Assembly (NCBI GenBank): GCA_020746105.1
Contig: CM036622.1
Span: forward strand, 12,510,487-12,574,486
Length of the DNA: 64,000 bases
Direction: 5' to 3'
From: Trogon surrucura
Lineage: Eukaryota > Chordata > Aves > Trogoniformes > Trogonidae
The translations under genes and the position numbers were made by a program. How positions within the stretch are numbered: position 1 is the first letter of the stretch; each line of letters opens with the position of its first letter. The notes under the pieces were generated by a model that saw only the letters and a program-made list of their open reading frames with translations, did no database searches and had not been told where the DNA came from. Positions 13,401-24,400 of the stretch are shown here, piece after piece.

Positions 13401-15125
13401 CTCACATTTGGGTTTTATTATACTCCGTAAAATATACAGGAATCTTGAAGTACTCAAAGAGTGCAGGTAAATACAGTATTCAAGCAGTCACTATTCCTAT
13501 GTACATGCTCATTAATTCTTCAAAAAAACCACAAAATTATCAAATAGATCAAAATATTGTCCCGTGTTTTCACACTATGTTCAGAAAACCAGCTGATAAT
13601 TTACAATATCATAAAGATTTCCAGTTTCACAATACAAAAAGGATAAAAAGGAAATTAGAATCAGTTTGTAGCAATTTATTTGTACTTTACCAGGACATGC
13701 AAGGATTTCTTGCATGTACATAAACAAATTCACTGGAAAAGTAACAGTTGTAGTTAAAGCAGAGCCAAATAAAGTAAATATTCATATTAACAGACAAAAT
13801 TTCAGCTTATTTATGTCAGTTTTTCATTCTTCAGACAATTAAAAAACCCCAAAGTAGTCTGTTATAAATTAAAAAAAAAAAAAAAAAAAAAAAGCTTTGG
13901 GCAAATCTGAACTACATTACAGGGACCTGTTCCTGCTGTTTATTTTCTAAATGGAGCACAACAAAGATACACAGCTCTCCCCACAGACCAGACACTGTAC
14001 TTTTTTCTCTAACAGGGAAATATACTTTTAAATCCACCTCCCCGTCCCCCCACCCCTGTAACTCCAGGATCAAAACAAAAAAAAAAAAGTGATGGGGATA
14101 TATAATTTTAGTCTTTACATACCAATTTATGATGTAACGAAATGGACAAGTTATTGAAAAGAACTCTCAATCACAACAGGGTTATCATGACATTTCATTT
14201 CAATCTTTTATGCAGTTTCATAGTTTCATGTATTTTCAAATTAAAAAAATCTCAATCCAAAACCCAGAAGTTAAAAAAATCTAAATCTGTGCAACAATTA
14301 CTGCTTCCCTCCCACATCTCCCACCCATTCCCCCGTTTATTACACTGTACATTTTTCACCCTGACTTCACCTTGTTAGCTGGTTTAATTATATTAGAAAA
14401 GTATGAGAAGTCCATTTTCATTTTACCTAAAAGAAAAAGAAAACAAAACTTAAAAGTACATCTGCTTTCTTTCATGGTACATTTAATAGTGTCGGAAGGC
14501 TTTCAGATGATTAAAAAAAATAAAAATCCAACGTTTAAAACCAAATCTAAGCTTCTTTTCCAGAAGTAATTAAGGTTTGGTTGAAACAAATTCTCAAATA
14601 ACCTACTCCAGTTTTCACAAAAACGTATTTAATTAAAAAAATCTTTAAGTTATTTGGTCCTTTGGCAATTTGCAGCACAAACAATGCCTACTGTACCAAA
14701 CTCATTTATTGCCTTCAAAATGGTTTTAGTTTTATTGATAATACTTAAATCTAGCATCCTTTGTGTTGTACAATAGCGTTGTTCATTTACACCATGTAGG
14801 GTGCCCGGACTGCAGAAATTACTCCCGGCACCATAAACAGAATGGTAGAATACAGTTAAACAAAACAGTTTTGACATTCTTTCTTTATTTTTTTTTGCCA
14901 TGGATTCCAAGTACTTTTTCAAGAATCTATGCTTCTTCTGCAAAATATGCTCTTAAAATTCCTCCTAGAGTCTCACAGTTTGGTTTTTTTTATATGCAAC
15001 CACAATAAAAATCTTCTCAAAGGTCTGTCCTTTTTTTTGTATTCAAGCACTGGTAGCTTTTATGACAGCACAAGTCTGACCTTCCAGTGTAAGGGTTTGC
15101 TCTCCAGACCTACAAAACGTAGCTT
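13401..15125 (-). other. ANKRD28: Probable ANKRD28 3' UTR
   Basis: Sequence downstream of the ANKRD28 stop on the - strand. AATAAA hexamers on that strand (TTTATT on +) occur at 14884-14889, 14705-14710, 14336-14341, 13937-13942, 13675-13680 and 13414-13419; the end used cannot be chosen by eye. A 23-nt A run on + (T run in the transcript) is at 13871-13893. Confidence 0.4.
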
Positions 15126-15412
15126 CTAATAGGTCTCAGAATCTGAGTCATTGAGCTCGTCCTCTTCTGCGTACGGGTAGCCACCTTCCCTGCCAATGTT
15201 GTTGAAAGTACAGTAAGAGCTATGGTCACTCCTCATGATCGGCAAGGAATCGAAGGTGACGGTTTTTGAGGTGTTGGTGTAATGATTAATGGCATGGAAT
15301 GTAAGGGAAGGTATCGTGCTGCTCGAGGAGACAGGCATCATCGTGGCCAGAATGAGAGCGAGGCAATCAGCCACATCCTTGTTGGGCGCACAGGCCAAAG
15401 CTGGTGTGTAAC
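15126..15412 (-). CDS. ANKRD28: ANKRD28 terminal coding exon
   Basis: Starts [20 protein letters not shown], continues [11 protein letters not shown] and a Ser/Thr-rich tail, and ends [11 protein letters not shown] followed by TAG at 15126-15128. Acceptor CTTTCTAG. The acidic final residues are characteristic of ANKRD28. Confidence 0.97.
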
Positions 15413-18400
15413 CTAGAAAGTCAAAGGGAAACAAAAGCTTCATTTAAAATAAAGACAATGTAAAAAATTCTCCAAGATCAGGTAATCTTTCAGCTGAAGA
15501 AGTATTTTATATCGCTTAGTGTGGCAGGTGCATTCCCCCCTAGCCTGGGATGCCTCCCCTCACAGCAGTTGCCAGGCAGATTTCAGAGAAAGTGCTAGAA
15601 GTTCCTGGCTAGTTTGGGGCCAGCCCACCAGCCAAGGGGTACACCCAAGGAGCTGGCTGGTAGCCAACGGGAGGCCACTATGACTTTGATCGACCACAGC
15701 TCAGGTTTGACGGAGCTTTAAAATGAGGTCCTGCCAGGGCGTGTTGGAGCACGTCCGGTCAGAGCAGCAGGTCCTGGGGTTGGGGCAGAGCCTCCGCCTT
15801 GGTTTGGGACGGTGGCCGGGGGAACTCCTCAAGGTTGGGAGTCCTCATCTTTCTATGGGTGAGTGTATATACAATCCGGATCATTATTCTAAGTTTAAGA
15901 GCAGGGCGTAGTGTAGTAATTGCTCTTCTCAACTGATACCAAAACTTGTGAATTTGTGGGAGCTTTCATTTCTTAACAAATTCAGTTTAATTACGCTTGT
16001 GGATTAACTGAGAATGGGAGCACTCCTCACACTTAGTACTGCACTGTTAAAACGACGACAAAACAACAACATAAAATTAAATGCGTTGTCAATTACATTT
16101 TTTAAAATTTTTGGTTACAACAACAACCTGGAAGTTAATGGGCTTTGAAACTGAGGTGTAATTGTTTTGTTAAGCAGAGTCAGACACTCTAGGTCAGCTA
16201 GAAAACCCTAGATTTGAAAATTTGAGAAGTCACCTGGCTGAGAGAACTAATGGCAGCCAACAGTGATGGGTGAAGGCATTCACTAGAGAGCCACTGCAGA
16301 AACTACAGCTTAATATGCTAAAAATTTCTTCATCCAGAAGCTTCCATATAGCTGTTCATCACAGAGTTATTAAAAAGAATCGTATCTCAGTAACAAGCTG
16401 GCTAATGCATCAGGGCCACTTTAACTGAAAAGGCAGAGTATACAATTTCCATCAACCTAAAGTTTATTACAATACACAGCGAAATAAACTATAAAGCCAA
16501 TGGCTAACTTGTAGTTAAGGGATATCAATTAAGAAATGCACAGAAGTTGGAGGAAATGCCAGCTGGATCAGCAGGCTAGCATCTGCAGAGAGAAACTACA
16601 CCTCGTGGTTGCCCAACTGTCCGGCCAAACTCCTTCTGCCGGCAGCGCTACTGTGACAGCCCCCAAATGCAGGAGGTCTCGGGCTGCCGAATGCTTTGCA
16701 GACAGGTCACGTAGCTTCAAAATCTCTCCTGGGTGACTGTGGCTCTAATCATCTTCCAATATCTCCTGCAGCTTCCCCCTTCCCTACATACTTGCCTGTG
16801 CTCTTTCAATGCCAAGAAAAACGCTTCAAATTCTCCTCGGTGGAGATCCCTGGCATCGCCCCCATCTCGGGCTTCAGCCTTAATCATTCAGCAAGGCACC
16901 CGAGGGGAAGTTTTGGCAGAGGTCTCAGGGTGTACCTACAACACTGAGGCACTGCAACTGGTGGTGATAAGAGCAGCTCTAGAAGCAGGTACAACCACAG
17001 GTAACAGCTAATTCTGCTGCCAAGACCAAAGAAAACTCCCTCTACTCAGCTCGATGCCGAAGCAGGTGGCCAGGTCACCTTGTGGGATCTCTCACCACCT
17101 GCGACGGGCATGCTCACACGAGGTCAGCAGGAAGACTCGTGTCCACGTACATCTGGAAGTCTGAAGTCCTAAACTGACCCAAGTCCACAACTTAAAGCAC
17201 ACAAGTAATTTTAGATGAGGTTAAAAGCACACAGGTAATTTTAAATAATAGATGGCTTTAAAGCAAAATGCATGATGAATTTCTGTCCAGACCTTAGGAG
17301 GGCATGGAAGATGAGGCAGGGCCCATTCTACCAGCAAGTGTTTCAACTACTAACGAATCACCTTTACTGTGGAAGTAGATTGAGGTCAAGTACTAGGACA
17401 GAGCTCAGGAGTAGTTATTGTGTTGTACAACTGCACAGAAGTTTTAAACAAGTAGGCACATTATGGAAAACAACTGTAGCTAGAAATTAAGGAAACAGCA
17501 AGCAGGGGACAGACAATCTTGCAGTTGAACTATTATTTGCTCAGGACAGACCTTGTGCTTGATGCTTGGAACAGAGTAAGACAACGGTCCCTGCCCAAAG
17601 GAGCATACAATCCAAGGAAACACACAGATAATTCAAGCACAAAACGCACCAGCTGACCATGCGATAGGGCCGTACAGAAGTGCAGCGCAGCAGATGTTGT
17701 CATTGTTAGTAAGGTATCACAGCACTTAAACAGCTCAGAGTTAACAGTGACAGTCTGCAGAAGAGATACATTTTGAGAGGATTCAGAAGCACTGGCCAGA
17801 GCTTGCTACACTTGGATGAAGACTGCACTTCAGGCACGTCAGGCAGAACAGAAGGCTCAGCATTGATGCTCAAGTGACACAATTTAATATCTACAGTCGC
17901 TGAAGATTGTATGAAGGTAAGGTGACACACAAAGTAAGTTTATGCAAGCTGGCCATACCCAACACCATTTCTTCCACTAACATGATTTGCTAAAAGCTCA
18001 AAGGAGAAAAATGAGCAGTCACCAGCTACGTTTGAGCATCCCAGTTCATCATCAAAAAAACACTGAAGGCCAACATAAAGATTAAACAGATTACTTGCTG
18101 CTTTTGCAAGTTCTCTAAAAGCTATTTAACTAATTGTAGATCTGAAGCTTCTGGCTTTCATAAACACAAACAGAATATCACAGTTTTATTCTTGTCTCAG
18201 ACACAGCAAAATTAAGTAACTGCTTGCACCATGAAAGACTGACATCTGCGTCCTCAATCACTTTTTGTCAACATTATTTTAAAATTGTAAGAACAAATTA
18301 TATTTCTGTGTCCCTTAAAAAAACTGTAAATTGATCACTCACATATGTAGCACAACAATGAGTATAAATACTTTAAATGTTCTTTTAATAAAGATGTTGG

Positions 18401-21400
18401 CAAAGGTACCAACACCACTGAAACTGCACTTCCCATGATGCTCCCCGCAATCTGTACTTGTATTTGCGTAAGCTTTCACAGGAAAAGAAAAATAAAAAGA
18501 TGTATCACTATTTTCATTTATAGCCAGGGAGGTTGTGGAGTCTCTTTCTCTGGAGACGTTCAAAACTCGGCTGGACACGTTCCTGCGTGACCTGCTCTGG
18601 GTGATCCTGCTCTGGCAGGGGGGCTGGACTGGATGATCTTTCGAGGTCCCTTCCAACCCTCAACATTCTGTGATTCGGGGCAACAGAAGCAGAGAGTGAG
18701 GCCAGGCAGCTTCCTTGCACAACAGAAAACAGAGCCTGAGGGGTGGACACAGACTTAGGACCAGGGCTCCCCCTGCCCAAACACAGTGCTCCCTCCCCTG
18801 GGGGACTGAAGCTTCCACGAAGGCACCCACAGGAAAATCAGAAGGTTATTAATGCAGTCGGTGAAAAGACAGCTCTCGAGATTAGCTGAATGAAGTCTTA
18901 CACTTGGGAAAAAGAAAAAAAGTCATCTGATGCGTGAGTCATCTTGTAAGCATTTACAAGAAAAATTCTGTCCAGAAAACCGGAGGTCTCCAATACAACT
19001 ATGAGTAAAGGAAGGCTTAGAAAAGAACTAGACAAACCCTCCCCGCCCTCCCCTCTTGTGGTTTTTTTTTTAGAAGCTTGGAAAGCCAATGAGCACTCTA
19101 ACAATAAATGTAGAAAGTAAGAGAAAACTCCATGCTATGTCAGTCTCCAAAGTTAGAGAATGCCTCCTCTCACTACTGCAGTGCACATTAATATGACAAA
19201 TAAAAGACAGGCTGTAGCAGGAAATTTAAGGAGGCTAGCAAGTTAAATAGTGGGGGGGAAAAACCACAGCAAAAAAAACCTCACTTAGTTTTTTCAATAA
19301 TTTTCTGTAGCCCAGATACAGCAGCCTTCACAGAAAGGGACAACTTCAAAGACAAAAAGGGGACCCCTGCTCCAAACCAGCTGAGATTCTGATTACATGT
19401 TCCACATATCAATTCATATTTCTATACAAAATACTGACTCAAACTTTACCTCCAATTTAATCTAAGTGAAATGCCAAGCTTGCGTTGCAGATCACTGTAC
19501 TTATCTGAGCTGAAGTAAGGGAATGTCAGTGGTGTGATCCAGCACCTATTTCTTCAGTCTGCTTTGCTAAACAGGTAACTTTCACCCCCCAAAATGCATG
19601 AATCATACTTTTTCGAGACTTTTTAACAACAACAACAAAAAAATCAGAGTTTCAGCTCTATTTTTACTTTATTAGAATTAAATAAATGTTATTTGTTTTT
19701 CCTTTAGAAACACTTTAAGAGTAGATGCTAAAATCAAAGACAAGTAGACCTAAAGCAGAACCTGGTTATCACTGCTGCCAGCTTTTCCACTTAATATAAA
19801 ATACATGCTATGGAAATCCAGAAGACACTGAAAACAGGTTTAGCAAACTAGTATGTCTAAGAGTTAAGACAAAATTACAGTGACAGGTGAAACAGATTGA
19901 AAATCCCATGAAAATCACTCTTGCTCTCTCACAAAGTATTCATCACTTTGCAGATAATGTACTTGAAGCTGGCACATTCATCCAACAGAAGAAGATTTCA
20001 TTATGAATATTCTCAAGGCTGCTTAGAGTTTTGTAAACAAAGCAATTGCTAGTAGAAAGAAATGACACAGTGAGGAACAAGATTAGGTAGCACTCAGACT
20101 TACTTTAAAATTTAGAATACGAGCAGAATTAAAAAGAAGTTTTAACATGTTGCAGTTAGATTGCCAAGCTGCCAGGGAACTGTGATTTCTCTACAAAGGA
20201 CTGGCTGCCTGCACATGGAAAGCCCACAAAAACACAAACATCTCCAGCTACTGTATTTGTAATGAGAAACAGAAATCAAAAATATATGTTTTCCAATCTT
20301 TTCTTTTTAGGATGTTTCATTTAACAGTTACCTCTGTCAGCTAAGGAATGACCTTTAAATCAACCATGTCACTTTAAGCAGCGTCATTTGAGGAACGCAC
20401 AGAGAAAGTCCCAGTAAACATTAAGAGAGGAAAAACTTTCCGAACTGGAAATATAATTAGAACTATTAATTAGGCACATCCCTTCTGGAAAAAAACCTAC
20501 CCAAACCCAAAAAGCCTCCCCCAAACTCCAGCTACTGCTTTCATTAAGACACACTGGGGTATGGCATAAGAGCAGAATCTCTTCTTACGCTTTTAAAAAC
20601 ACAGCTTCAGAGGACCACAGATGTCATACATGAAAATACATAAGTAAGAAGTCAGTAGATCCAATTTTCTTTTGTTATTACAAGGTGTAGGATTTATCCT
20701 CCATGATACAGCAGTTACTTCTTCTTACTTCTCTAAAGAGCCAGAAGCTTGAGACCAGTAACTGAGATCCGTAGTTCATACTCGCTTTCAAAAGCTAACA
20801 TGACACATGTACCGTGACAAAATGAACGGCAATTCAGTCCTGCTTCTTAGCAGCTGGAAGTTATACTTTACTTTGGGCATTATGTTTTCTGGGCCTTTTT
20901 CAGTATGTCAAAGCTAGGGTATTTATAGAGTATACATTACAAAACTACAAATGCAAACCAAACATTTCTATGCTGTGAACTGCAGGATTCTGAAAGTTTT
21001 CATTCTCCTTACATTTCTGCTGCTTTAATAAAATGACCCATCACCAAGACATTTTTTTCCTATGATGGAACCTACTGCAAGGCTACTACGAAACTTCCAA
21101 AGGGTTACTGCGTTTTGGTGAGCTATGTTTAAAACCACAGTTCCTTATGGGGAAACAAAGTTCAATTCTACTTACCATTTTCATCTACAGCAAGTACACT
21201 TGCTCCCTTCCCTAAAAGCTCTTGAACTACAACTGTTAGTCCATTCCGAGCAGCAACATGCAGAGGTCTGTGAAGACAAGTAAACTCATGTATAAACCTT
21301 AGAAAAAGGTATTAAGTAAGATAGGTAGCTTGCATGTGGTTAAATGATGACTAAAATATTTATACTTTTATGTTATTTACACATTACATAAATATTGTAG

Positions 21401-24400
21401 ATATAACTCAGATGAGAAAAACAGCCTATCTCTTCTTATTGCAAAGAAACTGTAAAATAACAACTATGCATTTTCTTCTTTTTATGGCACCCCACTAGGA
21501 AAGCTCTGCCTGCTTATGAACTTCCTAATTTAAAAAGTTGGAAATGTCCAGTACCCAACTGTTAATAAATCCTTCACTGAACTGTTGTAACAGACATTGC
21601 TGCACCTGAGAGTTTCTGCATATCACTGACAATAATCATTAGAAAACTAACAGCAGGATGGCAGTTGTATTTTACTGCATATAAATGCTTACAAGAGGAG
21701 CAGAAGCATTTAGTCAATCTTCCTTACAGAAACCACAATACTCCACTGTGACTACAGATAAAAAAAAATTTACAGTATAATGCATGAAGCAAAAGAAGTG
21801 CATTGCTTTTCAAAACCTCAAACTATTAACTATAACTCTGTTTTGTGGTGACTTGATCTATCAAAGAACATGTAACTTTACCTCAAATATCCTAATTATA
21901 TCTTTTCTAAATGCAACATTTTTTTCAAAAATGGTTCCCACTGGCTTAAATAAAACCGTATTGCCACTCGGCAGGAAACAGAATAATCAGCTCACTTCCC
22001 TTCTGCTCTTCATTTGTTTTGAGATTCTTAAAATAGTTTCAATTAACTGTGATCTACATTCTGATTTGGAAACAAGTGCCTTACTTAGAGAACAGAAATG
22101 CAAAAGATGCAAGTAGGAGCAGCTGTATCTATGGTGCTTATATTAAAGTATTAAAACTCGAGAACTACTGCATAACCACAGATATACTGAAGAATGTACT
22201 GTAATTAAAATAATTTTAATATAGAGGCCAGCAATTTTAATGCTCATCTTGCCACAAAGTAGGACATTTGTTTTGGTTTGGCCTGGCCAGATTTCAGCGG
22301 CGGGGGGGGAGCTGCAGGGTGGCTTCTGTAAGAAGCTGCTAGAAGCTCCCCAAGATTGATAGAGCCAATGCCAGCCAGCTACAAAGAGGGACCCGCTGCT
22401 GGCCAAGGCTGAGCCTATCAGTAAGGTGATAGGAGAGGAACGCCTCTGTGAAAAACATATTTAAGAACGGGAAAAAGAACTGCGCAATTACAGCTGGCAC
22501 AGAGATGGAGGAGTGAGAATCTGTGCAGACACCAAGGTCAGTGAAGAAGGAGGGGGGGGAGGATGAGCTCCAGGCGCCGGAGCAGAAGGAGTCCCCCGGG
22601 TCCGTGGTGAAGACCATGGTGAAGCGGGTTGTCCCCCTGCAGCCCATGGGCGAGGTGCAGAAGTCCACCGTGAGGATCACCGCATAGATGTCCACCGAGG
22701 ACTCCACGCCGTGTGGGTGGATGCCTGAAAGGGGACTGTAGCCCGTGGGAAGCCCACATCAGAGCGAGTTGCTGCCGGAACCTGTAGCCCGTGGAAGAGG
22801 GAATGCCCACGCTGGAGCAGGTTGGCTGGTGGGACTTTTGGGACGTTGCGGGTGGCTCACGCTGGAGCAGTTTCTCCCGAAGGACTGCGCCTCAGACTCA
22901 CGAGGGGTGGGCTGCCCCTCGTGAGGTGTCTCGCATCGGGCAGTTTGTGATGAATTGCCCTTCGTGGGACGACTCACGCGGAGAAGAGAGCGTGAAGCTT
23001 GTCTCCCGTGAGAGGGACCCCACAGTGGCCCTGGGGAAGAGTGAAGAGTCCTCCCCCGGAATGAAGAAGCGGTGGAACCAACGTCGGATGAACTGACCGT
23101 AACCCCCATTCCCTGTCCCCCTGCGCCGCTCGGGGGGGGGAGGAGGTGGAGAAGCCGGGATTGATGTTGGGCCCGGGAAGAAGGGAGGGATGGGGGGAAG
23201 GTGTTCTGTTTAGGATTTGTTTGCTCTCTCTCACTTCTCACTACTCCTCTCTGACTAGTTCTTAATAAATGTACCTAATTTCCCTAAAATTGAGTCTGTT
23301 TTGCCCGGGACGGTAAATGAGAGTGATCTCCCTGTCCTTATCTCAAACCCTGAGCCCTTGGAAATATTTTCTCCCCCTGTTCAGCAGTGAAGGGGGGGGG
23401 GTGAGTGAGCGGCTGTGTGGGTACCTGGCAGCCGGCCAGGGTCAACCCACGACAGTCATTTTTGGTGGCCCGTACGGGGAATGAAACCTGGGAAGGGAGG
23501 AATTTGAGATAAGGACAGTAGTTGAGAGAGGTAACGGGCAAAACATGGACTGAGCAATGTTGAAGAGTAAAGTGATTTTGGGGAATTTATGTTTTTGTGA
23601 TTGAGGTGAAGGAACGAGGGGTGGATTGTGTGTAGATTGTTTAGTCTTGTTTGGTGTTGTGATGAATTTTGTTCTGATTTTGGTGTTGGGAGTCTTTGGT
23701 TTTTCTGTTTCGCGGTTAATGTTGGGTGATGAATATAAATTTTAATAATTCTTAAATATGTGATTCACAGAGGCGAGGGGTGGAATGTTTTGGTTTGGCC
23801 TGGCCAGATTTCAGCGGCGGGGGGGGAGCTGCAGGGTGGCTTCTGTAAGAAGCTGCTAGAAGCTCCCCAAGATTGATAGAGCCAATGCCAGCCAGCTACA
23901 AAGAGGGACCCGCTGCTGGCCAAGGCTGAGCCTATCAGTAAGGTGATAGGAGAGGAACGCCTCTGTGAAAAACATATTTAAGAACGGGAAAAAGAACTGC
24001 GCAATAACAGCTGGCACAGAGATGGAGGAGTGAGAATCTGTGCAGACACCAAGGTCAGTGAAGAAGGAGGGGGGGGAGGATGAGCTCCAGGCGCCGGAGC
24101 AGAAGGAGTCCCCCGGGTCCGTGGTGAAGACCATGGTGAAGCGGGTTGTCCCCCTGCAGCCCATGGGCGAGGTGCAGAAGTCCACCGTGAGGATCACCGC
24201 ATAGATGTCCACCGAGGACTCCACGCCGTGTGGGTGGATGCCTGAAAGGGGACTGTAGCCCGTGGGAAGCCCACATCAGAGCGAGTTGCTGCCGGAACCT
24301 GTAGCCCGTGGAAGAGGGAATGCCCACGCTGGAGCAGGTTGGCTGGTGGGACTTTTGGGACGTTGCGGGTGGCTCACGCTGGAGCAGTTTCTCCCGAAGG

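Larger units (their letters stand above)
15413..21175 (-). other. Last intron of ANKRD28
   Basis: GT-AG intron of 5.76 kb. It holds a solo LTR (15520-16031) and a CR1 tail (18522-18676). A moderately GC-rich stretch at about 16540-17160 and the remainder showed no recognisable repeat or exon. Confidence 0.85.

Noticed and set aside
13445..14569. Short + strand open frames near the ANKRD28 3' end
   Set aside because: Low-complexity, Lys/Ser-rich AT sequence inside the probable 3' UTR of the opposite strand.
16536..17011. Overlapping open frames in a GC-richer part of the last ANKRD28 intron
   Set aside because: No protein family resemblance, no consistent splice sites, several overlapping frames; treated as unassigned intron sequence.
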